Source: Argentina anserina (Eukaryota; Streptophyta; Magnoliopsida; Rosales; Rosaceae). From it: 64,000 nucleotides of DNA. Shown here in pieces: positions 47,550-58,833 of the stretch. The stretch's first letter is position 1. Every line of letters starts with the position of its first letter. The stretch is from NCBI RefSeq assembly GCF_933775445.1, contig NC_065875.1, positions 13,095,001-13,159,000 of the forward strand. Direction: 5' to 3'. The notes under the pieces were generated by a model. That model searched no databases and was not told the origin of the DNA. It saw nothing but the letters and a program-made list of their open reading frames with translations. The position numbers were made by a program, and so were the translations under genes.

Positions 47550-47835
47550 CAAACACGTATAATAATCTCACATCATATTGTACCAAATCACGTCCGAAGA
47601 CAAATCAACATTTTAACAATCTCAATGTTAAAATCACGTACAATAATCTCACATCATATTGTACCAAAAATCAAGTCCGAAGACAAATCAACATTTTAAC
47701 AATCTCCATGTTAAAATCACGTACAATAATCTCACATCATATTGTACCAAAAATCAAGTCCGAAGACAAATCAACATTTTAACAATCTCCATGTTAAAAT
47801 CACGTACAATAATCTCACATCATATTGTACAAATC
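47550..47835. repeat. About 82-bp tandem repeat in the solo LTR
   Basis: AATCTCACATCATATTGTAC recurs four times at about 82-bp spacing, with ACAAATCAACATTTTAACAA and CACGTA(C/T)AATAATC between. Degenerate copies continue at 48000-48090. Confidence 0.85.
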
Positions 47836-48469
47836 AAAATCACATGCTCGATATATAAATCTCGTCATCAAAATGACATAAAACACGATAAAATCATAAC
47901 AGTATATTATATAGCAAACTATATATATGTGTACATATTTACTATTTATACAATATATATATAATCCATTATATCATATACATGTCATATTTCATAAACA
48001 CGTCCGAAGACAAAACTCGTCCGAAGACAAAACATTTTAACAAACTCATGTCAAAACCACGTACGATAATCACACATCTTATTCTACAAAAATCAAATCA
48101 CATGCTCAATATTTAATTCTCGTCATCGAAATGACCAAATCCAATGAATTCATAACAGTATATAATATAGCAAACTATATATATATGTACTTATTACCAT
48201 TTATACAATATATATGTAATCCACTATATCGCATACATGTCGTAATTCAATATTAAAACCTCTTGTAAAATCCTGAATCTCCACAAGGGTAGATTCATAA
48301 ATATGTGAGATTTTACTCACATTCTTTCCTGCGTGCAACTTCCACGACCCTGAAAGTAATTTCCTCACTCGTTTCGTCAGTCACCTAATAGCACGATAAA
48401 TGCTTAGAAAATGATACTTAAAATAACAGGTGACGAGTTCAGCACAGCTAAATGTTGTCCATAAAACAT

Positions 48470-48690
48470 TGTTCACGGAACACTGTTCATGTTTACTAAT
48501 CACTGTTTTTACTAAACCACTATTCACAGTTACTATTTTGACAAAACACTGTTCACAGTTACTATTTTATCATTACACTGTTCACATTTACTGTTAGAAT
48601 TCACTATTTTACAGTACTGTTACAGATCACTATTCATGCAGAGTTACTATTCATAATTACTATTCATTCGGCGTTACTGTTCACCGACCG
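48470..48690. repeat. Degenerate CACTGTTCACAGTTACTATT repeats
   Basis: Short irregular repeats around ACTGTTCAC and TTACTATTTT across about 220 bp of the solo LTR. Confidence 0.6.
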
Positions 48691-49548
48691 CCACCAATCA
48701 TCACCAAATTTCACCACCACAAGCTAAACAACATTTCCAACAACTTCCTAGTTGACACCAAGGTCTAAATCCGAGTCTAAACAGTCCAAACAACGAAGAA
48801 CACAAAATCGGCACTATTCACAAACCCTAGAAATTGAAAATTTGATTCGGGTACTTACACTTCGATTTGGCTCGATTCCTTTTGTGGGAATGTTGCTGGG
48901 ACTGAGACAAGCAAAACCCCCCAAGAATCTCGAGCCATGGTGGCCGGAGGAGGCGGCGCCGCCACAGCAGTAACTTCCGGCGGTTTCTACGCCGTGTGTG
49001 GTTGTCGCCGGAGTGCAAGGCGTAGCCCAAAAGATGGAGCTCGTCGAGCCCATCAGTTTGATAGGTGGCACGACACGAGGCGACGTCGGATGGTGGAGAA
49101 ATCGGCCGGAGAAGGTTTTTGATTCGGGTGAACAATACCCGAGCTCGGGTGAACAGTACCCGAGCTGATTTTTAGAAAAAAAATCTGATTTTCTGATTTT
49201 TAATCTCCTCTCCTTCCTTTTATACTATTTTCAAAATCGGAAACGAACTTCCGACGTTAATAACTTTCGCATCCGACGTCCGTTTCTAACGCGTGACATG
49301 TTCACGAACTCGTATCGATGAGCTCTACGACTTTCGTGAAGGAAGTTTTCACAACCGAGGGACGGAATAAAAGTCGATCTATACGTTGCGGTAACGTTAC
49401 GTTTTCTAATTAAACGATCCGAGAACGTTTCCGTTTTCGTTTCGAAATGTCGCAAACCTCCAATTGTCATCTTGAATTAATTTCACAAGTTTAACACTTT
49501 GAAATTACTCGACATTTAGTTTCTAAAAATTCGGGTTATTACAAAGAG

Positions 49549-50347
49549 CACTTGAAATATAGTTAGAAACTAAATGTGCAAATAAACGATTAAATAATGG
49601 AATAGGAAAAAGAAAAAGAGTAAAATGGGAGTTTAGAGCTGTAGAGGCTATTGCGCTCGGATAAGCTAACGCCTAACGGGCTGCTGGGCTGGTTCGGGTT
49701 AACGGACCCTTGATACGGGTCGGATCAAGGAGATCCGGGTCGACATCTGGATTTGCAGAACTGGTCGAATTTGACAGCAGAAATATACGACGTCGGGGTG
49801 GACGACCAGGGAAAGGTGAGGCGACAGTTGAGGGCGCCCACGACTTTAGGGTCATGGCGGAGGAGTCGTAGACACAACGCGAAGTGGATCAAGATGTAGG
49901 ACGTTGTCACATCAATCGCAGGATGCGGGCGACGCCGGGCAGAAGTCTTCCATGGGAAGGATGAATCTGGGCATTGAGTGTGGACGCGCGGGGTTTAACG
50001 ACGTTGTCTTGTCCGGCGCTAGGCTGGTTCTGGGTTTGATCTGGCCGATGTCGGAGAAAGGAGAGATGCGACGAAGGACAGTGTTTAGAGGAGAGCGACA
50101 CCAGGAGCTGGGTAGCATCGAATCTCAATGACGCTGGTGGAGAGATGGAGATCGGGTGCCCAGATCAAATCATTGAGTGCCCATAGCAGATTCATCCCTT
50201 TTTTCTGCTTTTGTCGACAACAAATTGTCGGAAAATTCAGGCTATGCCAAAAAGAAAAGACTGTCGGAGATTGGGATTTTAGGGGCAGGATATATTTTTC
50301 TGGTGGTCTCGTCGCTCAGACACTTTAGAACAAAGTGCATGGTAACG
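49549..50347 (-). other. Copia leader between the nested solo LTR and the 5' LTR
   Basis: Relatively GC-rich, no long conserved frame. Immediately after the 5' LTR (- strand) the sequence is CGTTACCATGCAC; I see no initiator-Met primer site, so it has probably decayed. Several overlapping short frames at 49900-50130 look like chance. Confidence 0.45.
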
Positions 50348-50564
50348 TGTTTGAGGAGGAACAGAACGAGAATAATATCAACGTAATGGAACAGAACGTA
50401 ACTGTTTATTGATGGATAATGAGGGCTATATACATGCATTACATAACCACAATCCCGTATGATTCAAAGTCATAATTTATTGAAGAGATACGAATTTATC
50501 TCTAACAGAAAATCTAATAAGACTAAGATACACAAAATGGTAGAATAATAATTATCCCGTAACA
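50348..50564 (-). mobile_element. 5' LTR of the copia element
   Basis: 217 bp, begins TGTTACGGGATAATT on the - strand, ends CCTCAAACA. It contains two AATAAA signals in the sense direction (at about 50475 and 50406), the same direction as the F-box gene whose stop codon is 156 bp upstream. Confidence 0.85.
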
Positions 50565-50579
50565 TGAACAACTTTAATT

Positions 50580-50683
50580 TTTTTTTAAGGAATGAAACCA
50601 TATATATTCACCCAAATAAAACATCAAATATGAACTTCGGTGGTGGAAGTTAAATCCCCACACGGATTCCCAACATCAAATAG
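50580..50683. mobile_element. Short retroposed insertion with 14-bp target duplication
   Basis: GAACAACTTTAATT occurs at 50566-50579 and 50684-50697. Between them, 104 bp starts with a T-run on the + strand, that is, ends with a poly-A tail on the - strand. This fits a short 5'-truncated SINE or LINE copy made by target-primed reverse transcription. Family not identified. Confidence 0.6.
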
Positions 50684-50719
50684 GAACAACTTTAATTGAT
50701 TCCATATATAGTCTTATTC

Positions 50720-51685
50720 TCATATAATTAAACCAAATGTCATCCCATATGATGGTCCAATAAGACATTCAAGAAGTTGAGAACCCTTGCACTTAAAACT
50801 CTTAAGATGAGAAGCATGCTTTGATATATCACTGTCATCCTCATTGAAACCAACACAATTCCTGGCATCGAAATCGACAAGATCTTTACATCCCTTCAGT
50901 ATCATATAAACACTCAACCGATTTGTTTTTGCACCCCTCAAGTTTAAGTACTTAATAGTAGGCGCCAACTTGACGATTGTCGCAGCCTCATGCTCGAAAA
51001 TATAGGCGTTAGATAGATCTAAACCACAAAAATGCTTGCATTGCTTCACTAGCACTGCAAGTATTTCCTGCAAATAAAAGCTGCAACCCAAATCCAATGA
51101 TACCACCTCCAATTTTTTCCACTTTCCGATCAATTCTAGGTTCATATGTTTGTTGAATAATAGATTTTCCGGAATACTGAGAGTTCTTATTTCCGGGCAC
51201 CTGCGAAGAAAAACATAAGAGTTTTAGCTAGGATGCTTCATGTTTTGAAATTGGTCCAAACATGATCGAGCTTTGGTTATTAAGGAGCGATCGACTTACG
51301 CATCTGTGACATATTTGAATGCTTCTGCAGTGCAGCATCTGGGTAGCTTGAGCAAGGTTGCCTTTCCTCCGCTACGCTTGACGATGAACTTTATGAAAGT
51401 AGTGACAGAGCAACGACTCCCGTCGATTTTATAAACACTTTCAAATCTCTTGACAAGGTTTTGGAAGCCCCAGCTGCTCTCATGTCCATTGATACTATTC
51501 CATGGACTAAACTTCTCATTGCCTGGAAATACGAGATGTTTCCAGCACGATGGAATGAGGGTCGCTTTGTGCCATGACTTGCACACAAAAGGGGCATCCA
51601 ATAGAAGAGTCTCCATATCAACTCTTCCCAGAATATTCAACAAACAGTCCAAGTTCAAGTCCTCCCATTTTCGTCGATCTCCCAT
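50720..51685 (-). CDS. F-box/LRR-repeat protein
   Basis: Two exons: 51685-51300 and 51200-50720, spliced at a consensus donor (GTAAGT) and acceptor (TTCGCAG) with frame kept; 288 aa. Residues about 3-50 form an F-box (RKWEDLNLDCLLNILGRV, APFVCKSWHKATLIPSCW). Residues about 75-285 contain leucine-rich repeats (LLKLPRCC; LEVVSLDLGC; FCGLDLSNAYIF; IKYLNLRGAK; LVDFDARNC). Such proteins are substrate adaptors of SCF ubiquitin ligases through SKP1/ASK binding; the target is unknown. The start was chosen at MGDRRKW; another ATG lies 9 bp upstream, and a TTTCAG just before the chosen ATG could be the acceptor of a leader intron. The closest style is plant F-box/LRR proteins of the At3g48880 kind. The copia element sits just downstream. 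Confidence 0.85.
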
Positions 51686-51699
51686 CTGAAACATATTTT

Positions 51700-52585
51700 G
51701 ATCGATCACTGTACAAACGGAACATGCAAAAAGCGACGTACGTGGTACTTGTTGTGATGAATAATATTCAACATGCATAACTTTGTTGCGAGGAATATAT
51801 GTTAAGAAGTCGTTACCTTCTTTGTATACGTGCTGGATGAACTCAAATTCCTTCTTCAGGATACGATTAAGAAGAACTCGTTACCTATGGTTCAAAAAGA
51901 AAACAGAACTTTGTTTGCCCAACTATATATTTGGCTCTTTAATTTGCGACTCCTTGAGAAACTTAATTGAGCAAACTTCCCCAGATTTTTCAGAAATATA
52001 TGTAGCAAAACTGCAAAACTAACATTCTGGTTCAACGTATACTATATATATTAACGACCTGAAAGTCTGAAACGGGTGAGTTTAATTGTTGTCTGAAACC
52101 GGTAAGTAGTTAATCTGTTTCTCGGTTTTCTTAAATACTCGAACAACTTATTCAAAAACCAAAATCAAACGGCTTGTAGGGTATCAACTACCCATTCGAT
52201 CGCTTTCATCTAATTAACAAATGAACATGAACATGCATATATAGATTGCACAAGACGGTATGGATCACAACTCATTGGTAGCTGTATAATGTTCTCTGAC
52301 TTCTCTCCGTCAAACTACACCTTTGAATTTGCAAGATTCTAGCATGATCCGAGGATGATAAAATTAACCCCTTAAATTTGGAAACCAACAATTTCCCAAA
52401 CATAGTTCCTTTTCTTTTCCATATTTTATTAGGTAATAAAATAAATAACACCTTACTAGGAAATTCATGCCATTTCATTTGCTTGTGAATTTATTAATTT
52501 ACAAAATATAGATGAAAAGGCATGAATCTCCCAATTGTATGAAAATATGAAAAAATAGATCATAAGTGGGCATTTAGGGGTACGT
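51700..52585 (-). other. Upstream flank of the F-box gene
   Basis: AT-rich; includes the likely promoter and 5' UTR. A TATATATATTAA-type stretch lies near 52045 but cannot be tied to a transcript start. No other gene. Confidence 0.35.
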
Positions 52586-52590
52586 GCAAG

Positions 52591-52615
52591 CCCCCCCCCC
52601 CCCCCCCCCCCCCCC
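52591..52615. repeat. Poly-C homopolymer, 25 bases
   Basis: An uninterrupted run of 25 C followed by GGGG. Very rare in AT-rich plant DNA. It could form an i-motif/G-quadruplex or mark a sequencing or assembly weakness. Confidence 0.9.
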
Positions 52616-52619
52616 GGGG

Positions 52620-53063
52620 TTCCCTTAAAAATAAAATAAAAGAAAAGCAAAAAGAGTGTCTGAGTGTGAACTTTGCATGAGCCCCCTGATGGCATGCTCC
52701 AATGCTCCAAGAAGGCAGTGGGGTTTGGTTTTCTTGATTTCCATTATAAATTCATTAGGTAGGATTGTCTATCGGAGTGTGTTCATGATAGTTTAAGCTT
52801 AATTAGGCGCACTCCAGCTTCACTATCTACATGAGTACGAGTGTGTTCCTCATAGGGATATCAGATTAGCCAATGTCTTGTGGACAATGATCGACTATAG
52901 CACTAAGCTTGGTGATGATTTTGGGATTCCTAAGGTTGCAAATATCCTATGGACACAGTAAAGATTAGAAATATATGGCAGGCATGATTATCTAGAATTA
53001 TACTACCTCAACTCAATCTCAAATTGCATTCGAACTTAGTCACTCTGAGTGCACGTTTACTTA
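52620..53063. other. Intergenic, nothing recognised
   Basis: No supported gene or repeat. Confidence 0.4.
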
Positions 53064-54361
53064 CTTAGTGTAATATCCCGGAAATTTATAATTATTTTCT
53101 AATTATTGTTCGGAGATATTTAAATTGATAGTGATCCGATTATATAGTATGAGGGAGAAAACGAAAGTGTTCGAGCGATTTTTACTCTGAAACGTTACCG
53201 TGAGGGGTCAAGCATTGACTTTTATCCATTAGGAATCTCAAAAAATTTATTCTTGAAAGTCGTAGAGTTCGTCAATACCAGATCCTAGACGCGCGACACG
53301 CTTTAATCGGATGTCGTATGTGAAAGTTGTTAGCAACAGAAGTTTGGTTTCCGATTTTGAAATGAGTATAAAAGAAAAGATAGGATATTAGAAATTAAGA
53401 AAATCAGTTTTTTTTTTTTCCAAAATCAGCTCGATTACTGTTCACCCGAGCTCGGATACTATTCACGCGATTTTTCCCTCTTGGTTGCCGGATCTTTCTC
53501 TGGCCATATCTCCGTCGTCGGTTAACTGAATTGAGTGAGACCGGTGGCGTTGGAACTGTCTCTTCGTCCCCTACTGATATGGGTTAGTATTTGGGAGAGA
53601 TTCGAGCTGTTTGAAGTCGAGAAATGAAGAACAAGGCAGTTGTCATGTTTTGAAGAAGTGAGCAGAACTCCCTCTTCCGGCAACCAATCAAGGTGATTGT
53701 TCTTGTGTTTTGAAGCTTGTAGGATGTATATCAACCCTCTAAAACATATCTATCTATTTCGAAACACACAAGAAAAATCGACGATTTCTTTTTATAGGGT
53801 CTGTGAATAGTGCCGATTTTATGTTCTTCGTCGATTGGATTGTTTAGGCTTGGATTTAGACTTTGTTGTCAACTAGAAAGTTATTGGAAATGTGGTTTAG
53901 ATTGTGGTGGTAAATTTTAGTGATCATTAGTGGTCACCGGAACAATGGTAGTGCCGCCACTATTGGCGGCGTGTGGCGGTGTGTTAGGTCATGTTTCAGA
54001 GTAATGGTTTACTCTATTGTGATGTGCTCGTCGATACGAGCGTTTACATAGGTCATTTGCATGTGTTAGGTTAATTATTGAGTAAGTTAGTTGTTGTTAA
54101 AGGTTTGATGATTTTAGGTTGAATTTGTTGTTGGTTGTTTTCGGGAGTTAGACTATTCTCGGTTTGGTGGTTTACTAAGTGAGAGTTGTTTCAGTTAGGT
54201 ACTTGAAATTTGTTGAACCAAGTGAGTGAATCTGACTTGAGGTTGCAAGTTGCTAGCGGGAGCGAAAAGGTGTGTACACCCAACGTTCAGCTAGTTACAC
54301 ATGGCGGTAACTAGGCGTATTTAGTATGCATTTGATTATTTGTATGTTTTGAGATTGGTAT

Positions 54362-54363
<2 letters not shown>

Positions 54364-54397
<34 letters not shown>
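54364..54397. repeat. (AT)n microsatellite
   Basis: About 17 AT units inside the solo LTR. Confidence 0.9.
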
Positions 54398-54399
<2 letters not shown>

Positions 54400-55163
54400 T
54401 TAAGTGATAATGAGCTCGTGGATATAATTTCATTGTTTATATGTTGTTATATTTTATTTATCGCATTGAGATATTGTGCGCGTTTTGTTGGATTATATTT
54501 ATTGTGGAGGATGTGACCGAGAGGGAATAAAATGTATCTCTTTGTAAATTGGAGATTTGTGAAGGATAATTGTATAGTTGATGTTTGAATGCAGTGGTGT
54601 GAGTAGTATTGATGTTGTGCTTGTATGGTTTCGCCAAGTGGCATGTGGTGAGTGTCAATGTGTTTTGCCTTTAGTGGCAGCCTTGATGGTAAAATATTTG
54701 TGAGTGTGTGTGTGTCTTGCATAGTGTCAGCCCAAGGTTGGATGTTTTGACATTGTGTTAGTGTTGATGTACCTGTTAGCAGAGTTCTTGATCCACCAAC
54801 CTTAAAATCATTCTAAAAATATAATTGTTTTGAGAACACATGGACTTGATCGACTACAGTCCACGGGTAAGTAAAATATGATTTTATTGTTATGATTTTT
54901 AAAATGGTTAATGGTTAAGAACTATGTTAAATGATTATGATGTATGATTCTTATTTTTTAGATTTATCTATTTGATAAGTGACTTCCTGAACTACATTAT
55001 TCTGTAAGAATCACTAATTGTTCTTATGTGTAGTGTAATCTCCTGAACTAAGTTATTATGCAGGGATTACATTTTTCTTATCTTATTTCTTCTTGTTATA
55101 CGTGAATTCCCAAACTATGATTTTCTATATGATTCACTAATTGTTTACTTGTTTAGTGGTGTG

Positions 55164-55313
55164 CAATGTTCTAAAAACCCCCACCTATGACCGCCTAGGC
55201 GGCGCCTAGGCGCCCGGAGATCTTTGGCCGCCTCGATTTTGGGCCGATTAATCCTCTGGGCGCTGGTTTTTAGCTGTCCACCCGATTAACGCCTATCGTT
55301 TTTTAGAACCTTG
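55164..55313. mobile_element. 150-bp hAT MITE nested in the solo LTR
   Basis: Ends CAATGTTCTAAAAAC (left) and, reverse complement, CAAGGTTCTAAAAAACG (right). Perfect 8-bp duplication GTGGTGTG (55156-55163 and 55314-55321). The interior has CGCCTAGGCGGCGCCTAGG. Same family as 56638-57151. Confidence 0.92.
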
Positions 55314-55544
55314 GTGGTGTGCATATATATCATACGTGGATTAATATATATTGTACGTGTTATTTGTGGTGTGCATATATATCATGCGTGGATTGATATA
55401 TATTGTACGTGGTTTTAATATTGAGTCTTGTTAAAACATTTTCTGGTTTTCAGACAGTGATGACATGTAAATCAGAACCAAGTCTTAGCCGGGTGTTGGT
55501 TACGATTAGTTAGAGATCTAGTATGTCTGTCTTGTACTGCATGA

Positions 55545-56185
55545 GGGGTAACCAGGTGGGCTGCCCATCTCATGAGTACACATGTTTTAAAATGACATTT
55601 GGGTAACCAGGTGGGCTGCCCAAGTCTCATGAGTACTCACATTTTATTTTGTTATTTGTTACGGGTAACCAGATCGGCTGCCCGGGTCTCATGAGTGCTC
55701 ATATTTTAATATGTTATTTGTTATGGGTAACTAGGTGGGATGCTCGGATTTCATGAGTGCTCATATTTTAATATATTATTTGCTACAGGTAACCAGGTGG
55801 GATGTTCGAGTCTCATGAATACACAATGTTTTAAAATGACATTTGGGTAACCAGGTGGGATGCCCTAGTCTCATGAATACACATGTTTTAAAATGACATT
55901 TGGGTAACCAAGTGGGCTGCTCAAATCTCAGAGTACTCATATTTTATTATGTTATTTGTTACGGGTAACCAGGTGGGCTGCCCGGATCTCATGAGTACTC
56001 ACATTTTATTTTGTTATTTGTTACGGGTAACCAGATGGGCTGCCCAGGTCTTATGAATACTCATATTTTATTTTGTTATTTGTTACTGGTAACCAGGTGG
56101 GCTGCCCGGGTCTCATGAGTGCTCATATTTTAATATGTTATTTGTTACGTGTAACCAGGTGGGCTGCCCGAGTCTCATGAGTACA
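55545..56185 (+). repeat. Tandem array of about 11 units of 57-64 bp
   Basis: Each unit has GGGTAACCAGGTGGGCTGCC, then CTCATGAGT and ACATTTTA or ATATTTTA and TTATTTGTTAC. Traces of the same unit (CCATCTGGTTGTCC; CTTCTGGTTACCC on the opposite strand) occur at 47255-47330, so the array has grown in this copy. Confidence 0.92.
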
Positions 56186-56637
56186 CATGTTTTAAAAATG
56201 TTGATTGTACATTTTCTATGTATTTGATGTATGTCTAAATGTTGGTTTACTCATACGGGCTGAAAAACTTACTGGGTTTGTGTTTACAATCCCGGTGCAC
56301 CAAATCAATGGTGTAGGGGATAGTTCTCCAGGTGAGAATTAGTGGACTCGGAAAGCTTACTCGGAGGATTACTGAAGGTTTCCTTCTTCTATTGTGGTGA
56401 GGATTGAGTGAATATTATATTTCCAATTGTTTTAATACTTGATTGTATTAACTTGTGATGTATTATTCAAGGCGACTAAGTCATACTGTGAACTCAGTTT
56501 CGATACACAGTTGTTGTAAGATGATTTCCATATATTTTGGATTATCTTAGAGTTTTCATGGCTTTCAATTCGAACTTTTATCATTCGAAATTTTCAGGGT
56601 CGTGACACTTAGAATATACCTTTTCAAAAATGGTACC

Positions 56638-56920
56638 CAAAGTTCTAAAAAACACTAGGCGCTAGTCGGGCAGATTGTCAGGGACTAGCACCTAGAGGGC
56701 TAGTCAGAGGCCTAGGCGGGGAGCTGGAAACTAGGCGGCACAGTTTTTTTTGTTTTTTAATTATTTTTATGTATAAAACACCAATCTGATTTATGATCAA
56801 TCAATCCCCTCGTGAGTAAATTATCATTTTTATAATAAAAAGTAATATTTATATTAGATTATTATAAACATAGATAATATAACTATTAATCATCCTAATA
56901 AAAGTCATCTTTAACACCTC

Positions 56921-56983
<63 letters not shown>

Positions 56984-57151
56984 TCTCAAGTTTCAACGAC
57001 AATTTAGAGAAAAAAATTCAGCAGTAGCTTCGCCAAACCCGTCTAGGTGGATGCCTAACAACCCAGCACCTAAGTCAAATGATTTGCGCAAAATCATTAG
57101 TGCCTTCACGCCTAGAGCCTAGACGCCGCCTAGCCCGTTTTTAGAACTTTG
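56638..57151. mobile_element. hAT MITE (CAAAGTTCTAAAAA family)
   Basis: Left end CAAAGTTCTAAAAAACACTA, right end (reverse complement) CAAAGTTCTAAAAACGGGCT, followed on both sides by CTAGGCG-type motifs. Perfect 8-bp duplication ATGGTACC (56630-56637 and 57152-57159). 514 bp with an internal (CT)n at 56925-56978. No transposase. Confidence 0.93.
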
Positions 57152-57159
57152 ATGGTACC

Positions 57160-58792
57160 AGCTAGCAAGATTTTCACAGATTGATAACATAGTATGTACA
57201 TAAAATTAGAGAAGGTTACTAGACAAGAACGGTGACTAACCTTGAGCCCCGGGAAATATTTGTCGTTGTTTGTTTTTGGGTTTTACTAATAGTGTATATA
57301 AAAATAGGGTTGGACAATTTGGAGATATTCAAATCATATGAAGGTAGTTTTGGTAACATAAATTGATACCCAAGATTTGATTCTGATACCCATGGTATCA
57401 AGTTAGGAGATTTGTCAAAAATGGATTCATGATGAAAAGGTGTGACATCAATTCCAATTCCTTGATGTGCTAGTAACAATGGAATTGAATTTTATTCCTG
57501 TAATCAATATCTCCACTCGATTCCATTCCAAGTTAGTAAACGTGTTATTAGTTTTTTTTTACTTTTTTCTAGCGCCATCCGTACACAAAATCATCAAAAT
57601 ACTCACAATCACTATAAATGATTTGAAGCATGTGCAGTTTGAAGGAGGTGGAACTAATGATTAACTTATTCCCAATATTTCCGATATCTTCTTTTTTATC
57701 GGTACTTAGGGGTAAGTATTGTTTTTCTACCATATTTGCAATAATTCTCCTAACATCATATATCTCTGAGATTTACGATATTTAAATTATCTCCGTAATT
57801 ATCTCCGATATTTTTTTTTAAATTACTGATATATCTTAAGTCTTAACATTATCTTATTTTCTATTGTATCTACGATATTTTAGCAATAACATGAAATATC
57901 TCTTATATTTACGATATTACTGATTTTTTTTTGCAGAAGTATATGTAAATCTCTAATTAAAAAAATATATCTCAAGGATGTCTAACTTAGGAGTAATTGA
58001 ATCAGTAAATAAAGTAATCACCTCGAGGGATATCATAAAGAAAAGTAGTCATTTTTATTTTTTCTTAAAGGATATCTAGATGAGGAGTAAGGTTCTTAAT
58101 TAAGAGTCATGTTATATCAGTGACAATTGTTCTCCTTAAGAGTGAGGATAGTAGAAAAAGACCCTCACTCCTCATAGTAGGGAAATAAAGAGTACAAAAT
58201 GACATGAGAATTAACCAAAGTATTAAAGTTGTAATATGATTACACTCAACAAAAGTAAAGGATGAGAATGAGTAATTGATGAACGATCAATCCGAATATG
58301 CAAAGTTACAAACTATACACTCACAAGTATATAGTATTGACTAGTGATGGCACGTTTACTAACTTGGAATTGAATTCATCATAATATGAGACATGATGGA
58401 TTTAGATATGAAGATTTCAATTCTATTGAATTGTCTTATGACAGGAATTAGAACATAAGCAATACTAATTACGATTAATGTTGTTTATTTACCAGCGAAA
58501 TCAGAATTAAAATTAATTTGATTACTGAAATAACCCTACATATATGAAATCACTTTCAATAGTGCTACTGTGCTAAACAAATTTTTACTAGCAGAACGAA
58601 TTACAAAGGTCACTACACCAATTTCTTTTTTTAACACTCAATAACACAAATCCAATACTAACTAGATTTCACCTATCAATCAAAAGATATGTAAATAAAA
58701 GAAAACATTGGTGAATATTATTAGAGAAAGAGAAGAACTTACTTTAAGTACTCATGTAGAATATATGTGATTGTTTATTTGTGGGTTTTAAC

Positions 58793-58833
<41 letters not shown>

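Larger units (their letters stand above)
46786..49543 (-). mobile_element. Solo LTR of the TGTAAYR gypsy family, nested in copia
   Basis: - strand begins TGTAATAACCCGAATTTTT and ends TTTTGGGGTCGTTACA. Flanked by identical AAGAG (46781-46785 and 49544-49548). 2,758 bp, no internal region. Relatives: 20591-26651 (same strand) and 53069-56607 (opposite strand). Confidence 0.9.
32326..50564 (-). mobile_element. Old Ty1/copia element, swollen by nested insertions
   Basis: Left LTR 32326-32539 (3' LTR) and right LTR 50348-50564 (5' LTR), both starting TGTTACGGGA on the - strand and ending AAACA. The outer flanks are identical 5-mers, TGAAC (32321-32325 and 50565-50569), showing that the two LTRs bound one insertion. 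The LTRs differ at roughly a fifth of positions by eye, so the element is old. Internal parts: leader (49549-50347), decayed integrase and RT (about 43400-46785), and the 3' end with polypurine tract (32540-32800). Nested within it are a gypsy solo LTR (46786-49543) and an Athila-like LTR (33036-43082) that carries another element. Confidence 0.88.
53069..56607 (+). mobile_element. Solo LTR of the TGTAAYR gypsy family with expanded tandem array
   Basis: Begins TGTAATATCCCGGAAATT, ends AATTTTCAGGGTCGTGACA. Identical flanks CTTAG (53064-53068 and 56608-56612). 3,539 bp, versus 2,758 bp for the copy at 46786; the extra length is mainly the array at 55545-56185 and a nested MITE. It shares with the others AATCCCGGTGCACCA near 56290 and the CACCCGAGCTCGG-type segment near 53440. 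Confidence 0.9.

Noticed and set aside
47546..47964. Overlapping open frames of 78-101 codons
   Set aside because: Produced by translation of an 82-bp tandem repeat.
49904..50386. Several overlapping short open frames on both strands
   Set aside because: No family resemblance; they lie in the GC-rich leader of the decayed copia element.
55545..56185. CRISPR-like array (regular repeats with variable parts)
   Set aside because: Whole units are related to each other, with no unique spacers; it is a minisatellite in a plant LTR.
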